Source of the DNA: an uncultured Mesonia sp.
GTDB lineage: Bacteria; Bacteroidota; Bacteroidia; Flavobacteriales; Flavobacteriaceae
Direction of reading: 5' to 3'
Length of the DNA: 64,000 bases
Assembly: GCA_947499595.1 (NCBI GenBank)
Contig: CANMOY010000010.1
Coordinates: 1 to 64,000 of the forward strand
Position 1 is the stretch's first letter. Every line of letters starts with the position of its first letter. Both the position numbers and the translations under genes were made by a program. The notes under the pieces were generated by a model, which searched no databases, was not told the DNA's origin, and was given only the letters and a program-made list of their open reading frames with translations. Shown piece after piece: positions 7,851 through 17,257 of this stretch.

Positions 7851-8786
7851 TTAGAGGTACAAAATGTATGCCAGAGAGGTAACTGAAATGGTTATCCATA
7901 AACTTAGTCCGAGTAAAATAGGCTGAAAACCACTTTCTTTTATTGACTGTATACTTAATCCGGCACCGACCAAAAATAAGGTAAGTACTAATAATTTTTT
8001 AGATAGAAAAGGAATGCCAGTTACAATAAAGTCTGGTAAGTGAACATAAGAACTCAAGATCACAGCGCCTACAAAAAGCAAAATGAACCAAGGAATCTTA
8101 ATTTTACCGGTTTCACCTCTAAAGAAAAACATCGTAAGAATACTTAATGGTATAATCCATAAAGCTCTGGCCAATTTAACGGTAACCGCAATATCTAAAG
8201 CTTCTTCGCCGTAAGCTAAGGCGGCTCCAACTACAGAGCTGGTATCATGAATGGCTATCGCACTCCATAAACCAAAATCGGCTTGAGATAGGTTTAATGC
8301 ATGCCCTAGCATAGGGAATACCAATAAAGCCACTGCATTTAAAAAGAAAACCACGCCCAGTGCAATTGAGATTTGCTTTTCTTTGGCTTGTACTACAGCA
8401 GAAACCGCTGCAATTGCACTTCCGCCGCAAATGGCCGTTCCCGAGGAAATCAAATAGGATATAGCTCGATTTATGTGCAAGGCTTTACCAATAAAGTAGC
8501 CTAAAATGAGTGTGGTACTTATGCTTAAAACGGTAAGTAGTAATCCTTCTTTTCCTACCGCTAAGGTATGGTTTAAATCCATTCCAAAACCAAGGCCAAC
8601 TACGGCTATTTTTAATAGCCACTTCACCACTTTTCCCGTATGCGCTTTAAACGGATTGTAGAGTAGATTAGTCATTAAAAAACCTAGGAGCAAAGCAATG
8701 GGAGAGCTGATGAAAGGCGTAAGACATAGTACAGCCAATACTATAAATATTATTTGGGTAAACTTATCGGGCAAACGGTATTTCAC
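7851..8786 (-). CDS. YeiH-family putative sulfate exporter (UPF0324)
   Basis: A 311-residue integral membrane protein with about ten hydrophobic segments and the family motifs FGMDLN, SSGTAICGGSAIAA and AIHDTSSVVGAA. Members are annotated as putative sulfate exporters, but the substrate is not firmly known. The LysR-type gene directly upstream on the same strand matches the YeiE-YeiH pairing of enterobacteria, although there the two genes diverge. Start: the ATG at 8786, preceded by an AT-rich leader. Confidence 0.88.
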   Translation of the reverse strand: MKYRLPDKFTQIIFIVLAVLCLTPFISSPIALLLGFLMTNLLYNPFKAHTGKVVKWLLKIAVVGLGFGMDLNHTLAVGKEGLLLTVLSISTTLILGYFIGKALHINRAISYLISSGTAICGGSAIAAVSAVVQAKEKQISIALGVVFFLNAVALLVFPMLGHALNLSQADFGLWSAIAIHDTSSVVGAALAYGEEALDIAVTVKLARALWIIPLSILTMFFFRGETGKIKIPWFILLFVGAVILSSYVHLPDFIVTGIPFLSKKLLVLTLFLVGAGLSIQSIKESGFQPILLGLSLWITISVTSLAYILYL

Positions 8787-8859
8787 GGTATTCTATTTTT
8801 AATTGCTACTCAAAATTAAGCAGGAATACCGGAGGGCAAGCAACGCAATTTATTATACC

Positions 8860-9747
8860 TTATAACTTTTGGTTATAGCTTCGTTTAAAAAAGCGTTTGA
8901 TTAAATCGTAAAACATAGATTGGTATCCTTGCTTGCTTACAAAATATAAGGGTCTAGAAAAACTTACATCATCTATGTCTACTATCTGCAATTTGTTGTG
9001 CTTCAATTCTTCAATGATAGAGAAAATAGAAACAAATGCGTAGCACTGTGTATAAAGTAAATAAGTCTTTATACTTTCTGTACTGCCCAAAATCATATCT
9101 ACTTGCAGTTTTTTAGGCGATAAACCTTCGCTACTAAGCCTTGCTTCTAGAATAGCACGCGTACCCGACCCTTCCTCGCGTAACACAAGCGGCAGCTGGG
9201 TAAGTTGGTTGAGTTTGATTTGCGGTGAGGCATTTCCAGCACGGGTAACCAGTACCAGTTCATCGTCTAGGAACTTTTCGTATTGTAGTAAAGGGTTGTG
9301 GTTTCGGCCTTCAATTAATCCAAAATCCAACCGGTTGTTAAAAATCTTCTCCTCAATTGTAGCCGAATTATCATTGATTAAAGTAAAATTCGTTTCGGGG
9401 TAACGTTGTTTAAAGTCGGCTAAAAGTTGAGGAACAATATACTGGGCTATGGTGGTACTGGCACCCAATTTTACATAATTGGGTAGTTCTTGCTGCTGTA
9501 GTAAAAAATGGTTCTCTAAATCGTTATATAAATTTACAATTTGCTCGGCATAACTTAAAAACTCTGTTCCTGCTTGCGTTAGTGCAATCCTATTTCCTTG
9601 ACGTTCAAATAATTTAATACGGTATTTTTGTTCAATTTCTTTAATATGTTTAGAAACAGCTGGCTGCGATAGGGGTAGATTTCTTGCAGCTTTTGAGAAA
9701 CTTAAAGCCTTGGCAACTTCAATAAAAACACGCAGTCTAAAATCCAT
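8860..9747 (-). CDS. LysR-family transcriptional regulator (YeiE/CysB-like)
   Basis: A 295-residue regulator. Residues 1-60 carry the LysR winged HTH (FIEVAKALSFSKAARNLPLSQPAVSKHIKEIE) and 90-290 the two-lobe periplasmic-binding-like effector domain. It lies 73 bases upstream of the YeiH-type transporter on the same strand and probably controls it. A minus-strand TATTTTTG element lies 18 bases upstream of the start. The effector is not predictable from sequence alone; a sulfur compound such as sulfite is a guess from YeiE work. Confidence 0.92.
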   Translation of the reverse strand: MDFRLRVFIEVAKALSFSKAARNLPLSQPAVSKHIKEIEQKYRIKLFERQGNRIALTQAGTEFLSYAEQIVNLYNDLENHFLLQQQELPNYVKLGASTTIAQYIVPQLLADFKQRYPETNFTLINDNSATIEEKIFNNRLDFGLIEGRNHNPLLQYEKFLDDELVLVTRAGNASPQIKLNQLTQLPLVLREEGSGTRAILEARLSSEGLSPKKLQVDMILGSTESIKTYLLYTQCYAFVSIFSIIEELKHNKLQIVDIDDVSFSRPLYFVSKQGYQSMFYDLIKRFFKRSYNQKL

Positions 9748-9764
9748 AATTAAATGTTATAGCT

Positions 9765-9772
9765 CAAAAATA
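9765..9772 (-). promoter_or_regulatory. -7 element upstream of the LysR gene
   Basis: Plus-strand CAAAAATA reads TATTTTTG on the minus strand. No clear TTG -33 box was found at the usual distance. Confidence 0.4.
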
Positions 9773-9839
9773 CGAATAGTTTTTGTAGGATTTGTGTATG
9801 TGGCTATTTTCTGTTTATTTTACAATATATACTTAAAAA

Positions 9840-10379
9840 ATGAGTGAGATTATTGCCTTTGCAGGTTCAAACAGCACAAAATCCATCAATCACCAGTGGG
9901 TGAGTTTTCTTAGTCAACAATTGGTAGAACCAGTTAATGTGATTCGGTTAACCGATTATCAAATTCCTATGTATGGTATAGATTACGAAAAGGAAATCGG
10001 TTTTCCTAAGGAGGTTAAGCGTTTATATAAGGATATTAAATCGGCTAAAGCCATCATTCTTTCTGTAAATGAACATAACGGTGCGGTGTCTAGTTATTTT
10101 AAAAATGTAATGGATTGGTTGTCGCGGTATGACCGGATTTTTTTAGAAGATAAACCAATTTTACTTACGAGTACCTCTCCAGGAAAATTGGCTGCAGGTA
10201 AAGCCCGAGAGTATGCCGAAATTGCGGTAGAACGTTTTGGCGGTAAGTTAATTGCCAGTTTTGGTTTACCATCTTTTGAAGAAAATTTTGATAGCGAGCA
10301 GCAAACCCTAAGAGATGAAACGCTTTTGTTAGGTGTTAAAGATACATTGTCACAATTTCAACAAGCTATAAAATTTTAA
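9840..10379 (+). CDS. NADPH-dependent FMN reductase family protein
   Basis: A 179-residue flavodoxin-fold protein. The N-terminal AGSNSTKSINHQW loop is the FMN-phosphate site, and the mid-protein SVNEHNGAVSSYFKNVMDW matches the family's conserved FMN/dimer region. Such enzymes reduce FMN, quinones, azo compounds or chromate with NAD(P)H; the physiological substrate is unknown. It is divergent from the LysR gene and one base ahead of pabB, so it may be co-transcribed with the pabB-tilS-dsbD run. Confidence 0.88.
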   Translation: MSEIIAFAGSNSTKSINHQWVSFLSQQLVEPVNVIRLTDYQIPMYGIDYEKEIGFPKEVKRLYKDIKSAKAIILSVNEHNGAVSSYFKNVMDWLSRYDRIFLEDKPILLTSTSPGKLAAGKAREYAEIAVERFGGKLIASFGLPSFEENFDSEQQTLRDETLLLGVKDTLSQFQQAIKF

Positions 10380-10380
10380 A

Positions 10381-11673
10381 GTGCGCACCGAACAATCTTT
10401 TCAAATAACAGACTTAAAACAATTTAAAGAACAGCTTTTGGCTTGGGCACAGCAGTTTGATGAGGTGGTTTGGCTAGACTCCAACCAATACCCCAACCAA
10501 AGCTATGAGGCATTGCTCGCTGTTGAGGCTTTTACCGCTATAAAAACAGATGCATTCGATGCTTTTAAAGATCTTGAAGAGTATCAAAAAACAACAAAAG
10601 ATTGGATTTTCGGCTATTTAAGTTACGATTTAAAAAACGATATAGAGCCTCTAAAATCTAAAAATTTTGACGGATTGCACTTCCCGGATTTATATTTTTT
10701 TCAACCTCAAAAATTAATCAGTTTACAGGGTCAAACAGCCACTTTTAAATATTTAAATGCTGTCGCCGATGAAATTGAAACCGATTGGCAAACTATTTTA
10801 CAAAAGGACAAACCATTCAACTTGCCACCTCCGGCCAACATCGAGTTAAGACCGAGAATCAGCAAACAAAATTACCTGAACAAAGTAAATCAGATGAAAG
10901 AGCATTTGCAGCGTGGCGATATTTATGAAGCCAATTTTTGTCAGGAATTTTATGCAGATCAGGTTCAGTTAGATATATCTGCTACTTATCAAGCTTTAAA
11001 TGCAAAGTCTGAACCTCCTTTTGCTTGCTTTTTAAAACTAGAAGAGTTTACAGCCTTATGTGCTAGTCCAGAGCGCTTTTTAAAAAAACAAGGCGAAAAA
11101 ATTATAAGTCAGCCCATAAAGGGTACCGCTAAAAGACATAAAGACCCAGAACAAGATGCACATCTTGCCAGCCAATTAGAAAAAGACCCCAAAGAATTAT
11201 CAGAAAATGTAATGATAGTCGATTTGGTGCGTAATGATTTGTCTCGAACGGCACAAAAAGGTAGTGTAGAAGTGCAAGAACTTTGTAAACGCTATACGTT
11301 TAAGCAAGTGCATCAGCTCATTAGTACGGTCACTTCAAAATTGAGTCCAACTTGTTCGATACGCGAATTATTTATGACCACCTATCCCATGGGAAGTATG
11401 ACCGGTGCACCAAAACTTTCGGCCATGCAAATTATAGAAGAACTAGAAGAAACTAAGCGAGGTCTTTACAGTGGGGCTATCGGGTATATTGACCCAGAAG
11501 AGAATTTCGATTTTAATGTGGTCATTCGAAGTATTTTATACAACCAAGAGCAAAGGTATCTCTCCTGTTCGGTAGGTAGCGCTATTACGATTAAATCTGA
11601 TGCCGAAAAAGAATACGAAGAGTGTCTTGTTAAAGTGGAAGCGCTAAAACAATCGGTGCAAAGCCCGCAATAA
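10381..11673 (+). CDS. pabB: Aminodeoxychorismate synthase component I / anthranilate synthase I-like
   Basis: A 430-residue chorismate-binding enzyme that starts at GTG. Visible motifs are GDIYEANFC, the PIKGT segment with its catalytic lysine, ENVMIVDLVRNDL and the C-terminal MTGAPK and GLYSGAIGY blocks. The combination of PIKGT and no linked trpG/trpD favours PabB (folate pathway) over TrpE. It converts chorismate plus ammonia to 4-amino-4-deoxychorismate; the glutaminase PabA is not nearby, while a class IV aminotransferase that could be PabC lies at 27344..28189. It is tightly spaced with the FMN reductase (1 base) and tilS (12 bases). Confidence 0.88.
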   Translation: MRTEQSFQITDLKQFKEQLLAWAQQFDEVVWLDSNQYPNQSYEALLAVEAFTAIKTDAFDAFKDLEEYQKTTKDWIFGYLSYDLKNDIEPLKSKNFDGLHFPDLYFFQPQKLISLQGQTATFKYLNAVADEIETDWQTILQKDKPFNLPPPANIELRPRISKQNYLNKVNQMKEHLQRGDIYEANFCQEFYADQVQLDISATYQALNAKSEPPFACFLKLEEFTALCASPERFLKKQGEKIISQPIKGTAKRHKDPEQDAHLASQLEKDPKELSENVMIVDLVRNDLSRTAQKGSVEVQELCKRYTFKQVHQLISTVTSKLSPTCSIRELFMTTYPMGSMTGAPKLSAMQIIEELEETKRGLYSGAIGYIDPEENFDFNVVIRSILYNQEQRYLSCSVGSAITIKSDAEKEYEECLVKVEALKQSVQSPQ

Positions 11674-11685
11674 ATACGATAGCTT

Positions 11686-13002
11686 ATGCTACATAAATTT
11701 CGAGAAAACCTAGAACAGCACTTCACTTCGCTTTTGAAGAATATTCATTTATTGGCCATTAGTGGCGGAATCGATTCGGTGGTTTTGTGCCATTTGCTAG
11801 TTGCAGCAGGGGTGAAGTTTGATTTGGCCCATGTAAATTTCGCTTTACGCGGAAAAGAAAGCGATGAAGATCAACGCTTTGTTGAGGCTTTAGCAGCACG
11901 ATTAAAGCTAAAAATTTATACGCAAAAATTCGATTGTAAGGCTTATGCCCAAGATCACAAAGTATCCATACAAATGGCTGCGCGTGAATTACGTTACAAT
12001 TATTTTAAAACCTTAACGCAAAACCATTCGTATATAAAAATAATTACAGCGCATCACGCTCACGATCAAATAGAAACTTTTTTTATTAATTTAATACGCG
12101 GCACGGGAATTGCAGGGCTCACCGGTATGCCTCAGGAGAATAACATAATAGCAAGACCATTGATTGGATTTTCGCGAAAGCAAATTGAAACCTATGCCAA
12201 ACAACACCACATTAGATGGCGTGAAGATAAAACAAATGCGTCAAACTATTATTTGCGCAATAAAATCAGGCATCAAATCTCACCGATTTTAGAACAAGAA
12301 AATCCTAATTTTTTAAGAGCTTTTCAAGGAACCCAGGACAAACTAAAGCAAATAGAGCAATTGGCCGAAGATTATGTGAGTTTGATTTATGATAAAATAG
12401 TACGAGAGACTTTTTCTGGGTTTGAGATTAATTTAAACGTGCTCAACACTTTGCCGCATCCCAATGCGGTATTATATCAACTACTAAAAGAATTTGATTT
12501 TAGCGATTGGGAATCGGTTTATGCGTTAAGAAAGGCACAACCCGGTAAAAAAGTAGAAACTGGTGCTTATGTCTTGCATAAAGACAGAGACATCCTTTTA
12601 CTAAAAAAACAAAAAGTAGAAACATTAGATGAACCCGAGTCGTACTTGCTTTATCCTGAAAAAGAACTTGTTTTTCCTTTGGGTCGACTGCAAATAAGCA
12701 ATGTAGATAAAATGGAGAGTTTTGCAGATACAGTAGCTTATTTGGATGCCAATAAGTTAAAATATCCGCTTATTTTGCGAAAATGGCAAGCAGGAGACTA
12801 TTTTTACCCGCTCGGAATGAAAGGGAAGCAAAAAATTAGCGATTTTTTAATTAATAATAAAGTGGCGCTTCAAGACAAGGAAAATATCTATGTCTTGTGC
12901 TGTGATAAAGAAATAATTTGGTTAGTTTCACACCGAATTGACGAGCGCTTTAAAGTGCAAGACAAAACTCAAAAGATAACAAAAATTACTTTAAAATCAT
13001 GA
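11686..13002 (+). CDS. tilS: tRNA(Ile)-lysidine synthase
   Basis: A 438-residue N-type PP-loop ATPase. The SGGIDS motif (26-31) binds ATP, followed by the family-typical HVNFALRG and TAHHAHDQIET segments; the C-terminal third carries the tRNA-recognition domains. It converts C34 of the minor tRNA-Ile (CAT anticodon) to lysidine so that it reads AUA. It sits 12 bases after pabB and overlaps dsbD by four bases (ATGA), indicating an operon. A CAT-anticodon tRNA occurs at 26696..26769, which could be tRNA-Met or the TilS substrate. Confidence 0.95.
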   Translation: MLHKFRENLEQHFTSLLKNIHLLAISGGIDSVVLCHLLVAAGVKFDLAHVNFALRGKESDEDQRFVEALAARLKLKIYTQKFDCKAYAQDHKVSIQMAARELRYNYFKTLTQNHSYIKIITAHHAHDQIETFFINLIRGTGIAGLTGMPQENNIIARPLIGFSRKQIETYAKQHHIRWREDKTNASNYYLRNKIRHQISPILEQENPNFLRAFQGTQDKLKQIEQLAEDYVSLIYDKIVRETFSGFEINLNVLNTLPHPNAVLYQLLKEFDFSDWESVYALRKAQPGKKVETGAYVLHKDRDILLLKKQKVETLDEPESYLLYPEKELVFPLGRLQISNVDKMESFADTVAYLDANKLKYPLILRKWQAGDYFYPLGMKGKQKISDFLINNKVALQDKENIYVLCCDKEIIWLVSHRIDERFKVQDKTQKITKITLKS

Positions 13003-15074
13003 AGGTATACCTTAAACTATTAATTGCATTTTTAATTACTAGTGCGTCCTATGCTCAATTTGGGATGGGGCAAAATCAACAATTAAAGCCCACAAAATGG
13101 GAAGGTAAAATTAACAAACTGTCTGATACTTCATACGAGTTAATCTATGAACTGAGTATAGAGCCAGATTGGCACGTTTACAGTCAGTTTACTCCAGAAG
13201 GCGGTCCCATTCCGTTAGCATTTGATTATGTTGACAAAGAGGGAAATTACGAAATAGAAGAGTTTGCCAAAGAAAGCGAAACCAAAACACAGTTCAACGA
13301 AACTTTTGGAGTAGATGAGATGTATTTTGAAAACCAGGCAACTTTTAAACAAAAGGTTACTCTAACCAATCCAGACACTCAAGTGATAAAAGCGCAAATA
13401 TTTTATCAATCTTGTATAGATGTTTGTATCAACGAAGAATACTATATGGTATTCGACCTCAAAAACAATAAAGCACAGGTATTTTCAAACTATGATGAAT
13501 TTGAGGCTTACCAAGCTTCAGGAACCGCTAAAAATCCAGAAACCCAAAAAACAGAAGAGCAACTTAGTGCCGATGATGATGAGGTTCCACAAGCTTTGCT
13601 TGATGCCCAAGCGTCTGTTTCTAATGAAGATGGTAGTAAAAAGGGACTTTTCTCTATTTTCTGGATTGCCTTTTTATCTGGTTTCGTAGCCCTGCTTACT
13701 CCTTGTGTTTTCCCAATGATTCCTATGACGGTTGGTTTCTTTACCAAACAAAGTAAAACAAAGGCCAAGGGGGTTAGTAACGCTCTTCTTTACGGATTTT
13801 TTATTGTGGTAATTTATGTATTACTAGGTTCTTTAGTCACTGGTATTTTTGGTGCCGATGCGTTAAATGCGCTATCTACTAATGTTACTTTTAATATTGT
13901 ATTTTTTGTTATTTTGATAATTTTTGCCGCATCTTTTTTAGGAGCTTTCGAAATTATGTTACCTAATTCTTGGGCTAACAAAGTAGACAGTCAAGCCAAT
14001 AAGGGTGGGATTATCGGAATTTTCTTTATGGCTTTAGCATTGGCTATTGTTTCCTTTAGCTGTACCGGACCCATTGTAGGAACGCTGTTGGTTGAAGCGG
14101 CATCAAAAGGAGGAATTGCACCTATAGTAGGTATGCTTGGATTCTCCTTGGCTATTGCAATTCCTTTTGCATTATTTGCGATGTTCCCAGGTTGGATGAA
14201 TACTTTACCAAAATCTGGCGGATGGTTAAACTCAGTAAAGGTAGTTTTAGGTTTCCTAGAATTAGCTTTAGCACTTAAATTTTTATCAAACGCCGATTTA
14301 GTTTTAGAGGCGCATTGGTTAGAGCGCGAGGTGTTTTTAGCACTTTGGATTGCTATTTTTGGCACCCTTACCCTGTATTTATTTGGTAACATTAGCTTGC
14401 CTCACGACTCTCCGCTAAAACATATTTCAGTTGGAAGACTAGGCTTAGGTTTAGTAACCTTATCTTTTACCATTTACCTGATTCCAGGATTATGGGGTGC
14501 TCCTTTAAAAATGATAAGTGGTTTTCCACCACCGATGAACTATTCTGAATCTCCATATGGGGTAGGAAACACCAAAGGCGGAGGAACAGCTACTGCAACC
14601 AATAAAAGTGATTTCCCCGAACACGCCGAGCTAGGACCACATGATATTTTAGCTTTCAACGATTATGATGCGGGAGTAGCGTATGCTAAGAAAAATAACT
14701 TACCTATTTTGCTTGACTTCACAGGAAAGGCTTGTATAAACTGTAGAAAGATGGAAGAAAGAGTTTGGAGCGAACCTCAGGTTTTGAATAAACTGAAAAA
14801 TGATGTTGTTCTTATTAGTTTATATGTAGACATCAAAGAGCAATTGCCTAAAGAGGAGCAATACACCAGTGAAACTACCGGTAAGCGAGTTCGTACTATA
14901 GGTAATAAATGGAGTGATTTTCAAATCAAACACTATGGTATAAATGCCCAGCCTTACTATGTTTTACTAGACCACCAAGAAGAAGAACTAAATAAACCAG
15001 TGGGTTATCTACCCGATGTAGACGCTTATAGTGCTTGGTTAAAAGATGGAATTACTAAATTTAAGAATCAATAA
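12999..15074 (+). CDS. dsbD: DsbD-family thiol:disulfide interchange protein
   Basis: A 691-residue membrane protein with a signal peptide (about 1-19, ending SYAQ). Residues 30-175 form the periplasmic N-terminal domain with the cysteine pair of CIDVC, 215-510 the eight-helix CcdA-like core with LLTPCVFPMIPM and SFSCTGP carrying the membrane cysteines, and 550-690 a thioredoxin-like domain with active site CINC. It moves electrons from cytoplasmic thioredoxin to the periplasm for disulfide repair and cytochrome c maturation. All three cysteine pairs are present, so it should be functional. It is translationally coupled to tilS by a 4-base overlap. Confidence 0.95.
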   Translation: MKVYLKLLIAFLITSASYAQFGMGQNQQLKPTKWEGKINKLSDTSYELIYELSIEPDWHVYSQFTPEGGPIPLAFDYVDKEGNYEIEEFAKESETKTQFNETFGVDEMYFENQATFKQKVTLTNPDTQVIKAQIFYQSCIDVCINEEYYMVFDLKNNKAQVFSNYDEFEAYQASGTAKNPETQKTEEQLSADDDEVPQALLDAQASVSNEDGSKKGLFSIFWIAFLSGFVALLTPCVFPMIPMTVGFFTKQSKTKAKGVSNALLYGFFIVVIYVLLGSLVTGIFGADALNALSTNVTFNIVFFVILIIFAASFLGAFEIMLPNSWANKVDSQANKGGIIGIFFMALALAIVSFSCTGPIVGTLLVEAASKGGIAPIVGMLGFSLAIAIPFALFAMFPGWMNTLPKSGGWLNSVKVVLGFLELALALKFLSNADLVLEAHWLEREVFLALWIAIFGTLTLYLFGNISLPHDSPLKHISVGRLGLGLVTLSFTIYLIPGLWGAPLKMISGFPPPMNYSESPYGVGNTKGGGTATATNKSDFPEHAELGPHDILAFNDYDAGVAYAKKNNLPILLDFTGKACINCRKMEERVWSEPQVLNKLKNDVVLISLYVDIKEQLPKEEQYTSETTGKRVRTIGNKWSDFQIKHYGINAQPYYVLLDHQEEELNKPVGYLPDVDAYSAWLKDGITKFKNQ

Positions 15075-15099
15075 AAAGCACCTTTTTGGTAATTGAATA

Positions 15100-15130
15100 A
15101 AAAAAACTCCCCCTTTAAGGGAGTTTTTTT
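15100..15130. terminator. Bidirectional terminator between dsbD and rdgB
   Basis: Stem CTCCC / GGGAG extended by A-T pairs, loop CCTTTAA, T7 on the plus strand and an A-run on the other side. It serves both convergent genes and ends two bases before the rdgB stop. Confidence 0.88.
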
Positions 15131-15131
15131 A

Positions 15132-15707
15132 TTAGTTGGTGTTTAAATAATTTAAGAGTTGTTTAAAAGCTAAAGCACGATGACTGATAAGGTTTTTATT
15201 TTCTGCAGTCATTTCGGCAAAAGTTTGTGATTTATGTTGAGGTACAAATATTGGGTCATAGCCAAAACCACCTTCGCCACGGAGTTCATTGATTATTTGT
15301 CCAGGGCAAATTCCGGTAAAGTCTTTTTGTGCTCCGTCAAAATATAAAGCAATTACGGTTTTAAATTGAGCCCTTCTGTCCTCTTTATCGGTAAGTTCGC
15401 CTAATAATTTAGCGATATTGGCTTGGTTGTTTTTTGGCTCCCCAGCATAGCGGGCAGATAAAACACCGGGTGCCCCGTTTAAAGCTTTGACCTCTAAGCC
15501 GGTATCATCGGCAAAACAGTCGTAACCGTATTTTTCTTTTACATATTTGGCTTTGAGCCATGCGTTACCTTCGATGGTGTTTTCGGTTTCTGGAATTTCT
15601 TCGGTACAACCGATATCTTTAAGCGATAACAATTCGATATGTTCGGGTAAAAGTTGTTTTATTTCTGCCAATTTGTTGGCGTTATTGGTGGCAAATACAA
15701 GTTTCAT
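15132..15707 (-). CDS. rdgB: dITP/XTP pyrophosphatase (Ham1/RdgB)
   Basis: A 191-residue house-cleaning nucleotide pyrophosphatase that hydrolyses dITP, ITP and XTP to monophosphates, keeping deaminated purines out of DNA and RNA. The N-terminal [12 protein letters not shown], the metal-binding FADDTGLEV, the substrate loop [12 protein letters not shown] and the C-terminal GGFGYDPIF and SHRALA motifs are all in place, and the length is typical. rlmH lies two bases upstream on the same strand, so the two are co-transcribed. Confidence 0.96.
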   Translation of the reverse strand: MKLVFATNNANKLAEIKQLLPEHIELLSLKDIGCTEEIPETENTIEGNAWLKAKYVKEKYGYDCFADDTGLEVKALNGAPGVLSARYAGEPKNNQANIAKLLGELTDKEDRRAQFKTVIALYFDGAQKDFTGICPGQIINELRGEGGFGYDPIFVPQHKSQTFAEMTAENKNLISHRALAFKQLLNYLNTN

Positions 15708-15709
15708 AA

Positions 15710-16183
15710 TTATTGATGATGATAGGGTTCATTTTTAAGAATAGTAAATCCTCGATAAATTTGCTCAACAAAAAACAAACGTACCATTTGATGAGAAAAA
15801 GTCATTTTTGATAGACTAATCTTCTGCTTTGCTTGTTGGTAAACAGCATCTGAAAAGCCATAGGGGCCGCCTATTACAAAAACCAACTGCTTAGTACCGG
15901 CATTTAATTTTTTTTGTAATTCTTGCGCAAATTGCATTGAGGTAAAAGATTTTCCTGCTTCATCTAATAAAACCAACCAGTCTGAAGTGTTGATTTCTTT
16001 TAAAATAAGCTCACCTTCTTTTTGTTTTTGTTGTTGTACATCTAAATGCTTAGTTTTTTTTAAATCAGGTATTACTTGCAACTCAAACGGAATATAATGT
16101 GTAAGACGTTTACAATAATCTGCGATTAAATCCTGCAACGGACCTTTATCTGTTTTTCCAACGACAATCAGTTTTATTTTCAT
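15710..16183 (-). CDS. rlmH: 23S rRNA (pseudouridine1915-N3)-methyltransferase
   Basis: A SPOUT methyltransferase of 157 residues that uses SAM to methylate pseudouridine 1915 in helix 69 of 23S rRNA. The knot region [11 protein letters not shown] and the C-terminal [24 protein letters not shown] and YHHQ end are diagnostic. The start at 16183 (MKIKLIV) gives the standard family length; a longer in-frame ORF to 16234 would run through the promoter at 16202..16234 and is rejected. Confidence 0.96.
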   Translation of the reverse strand: MKIKLIVVGKTDKGPLQDLIADYCKRLTHYIPFELQVIPDLKKTKHLDVQQQKQKEGELILKEINTSDWLVLLDEAGKSFTSMQFAQELQKKLNAGTKQLVFVIGGPYGFSDAVYQQAKQKISLSKMTFSHQMVRLFFVEQIYRGFTILKNEPYHHQ

Positions 16184-16201
16184 AGTTATATACTCTATGC
16201 A

Positions 16202-16234
16202 CAAAAATAAATGACTCTCCCGACTTTTAATCAA
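16202..16234 (-). promoter_or_regulatory. Promoter of rlmH-rdgB
   Basis: On the minus strand: TTG (plus CAA at 16232-16234), a 22-base spacer and TATTTTTG (plus CAAAAATA at 16202-16209), 19 bases before the rlmH ATG. Confidence 0.6.
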
Positions 16235-16396
16235 ATTGTTTTATTTTTTCGAGTTTAAATCCGCGTTAAGCGAAACTAATAGGCAACTGTTGAGCTTAGT
16301 AAATTAAAATGTCTTCGTTTCTACTAAGAATAGATATCAAGATTCAACTACAATTTGAGAATACTTTATTATTTTAGCAGATAGAAATACCTTTTT

Positions 16397-17257
16397 ATGA
16401 TAGCACACGCCCAAATTGAAAAAGAGATACAATTAATTATAGAAAATGCCATTCGTGAAGATGTAGGAGTAGGTGATCACAGTTCTCTAGCCTGCATACC
16501 AAAAAATGCGACCGGTAAAGCCAAATTATTGGTTAAAGATACCGGTGTTTTAGCGGGTGTTGATTTTGCTAAACAGGTTTTTAGCTATGTAGATCCGGAA
16601 TTGAAAGTGGAGACCTTACTCGAGGATGGAAGCCCTATACAATACGGAGATATAGCTTTTTATGTTTCGGGTAGCAGTCAGTCTATCTTAAAAGCCGAAC
16701 GCCTGGTGCTTAACGCCATGCAGCGTATGAGTGCAATTGCTACTAAAACAAATGCTTTTGCGGAATTGCTTAAAAATACCAAAACCAAAATTTTAGATAC
16801 ACGAAAAACAACTCCAGGCATACGCGCACTAGAAAAATGGGCGGTAAAAATAGGAGGTGGGGTAAATCACCGGTTCGCCTTATACGATATGATTATGCTT
16901 AAAGATAACCATATTGATTTTTCAGGTGGAGTAGGAGCAGCAATAGAGAAAACCCAAGCTTATCTCCGAGAAAATTCGCTTGATCTAAAGATTATTGTTG
17001 AAGCTAGAAATTTAGAGGAAATCAAAGAGATTTTAAATTACGACGGCATTCATCGAATATTAATTGATAATTTTAATTATGAAGATACTCGGGCAGCTGT
17101 AGCTTTGATCAATGGAAAAACCCAAACCGAATCGAGTGGAGGAATTACCTTAGAAACCGCCGCTGAGTATGCAGCTTGTGGAGTAGATTATATAAGTAGC
17201 GGGGCCTTAACGCATTCGGTTCATAACCTTGACCTTAGCTTGAAGGCAATAGATTAA
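16397..17257 (+). CDS. nadC: Nicotinate-nucleotide pyrophosphorylase (carboxylating)
   Basis: A 286-residue quinolinate phosphoribosyltransferase, the last step of de novo nicotinate mononucleotide synthesis. Visible signatures are the DTRKTTPGIRALEKWAV block, GGGVNHR, MLKDNH and the C-terminal SSGGI...GVDYISSGALTHS. Length is typical. The stop overlaps the next start by one base (TAATG), so the YihY-like membrane protein is translationally coupled. nadA and nadB are absent from the window. Confidence 0.96.
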   Translation: MIAHAQIEKEIQLIIENAIREDVGVGDHSSLACIPKNATGKAKLLVKDTGVLAGVDFAKQVFSYVDPELKVETLLEDGSPIQYGDIAFYVSGSSQSILKAERLVLNAMQRMSAIATKTNAFAELLKNTKTKILDTRKTTPGIRALEKWAVKIGGGVNHRFALYDMIMLKDNHIDFSGGVGAAIEKTQAYLRENSLDLKIIVEARNLEEIKEILNYDGIHRILIDNFNYEDTRAAVALINGKTQTESSGGITLETAAEYAACGVDYISSGALTHSVHNLDLSLKAID

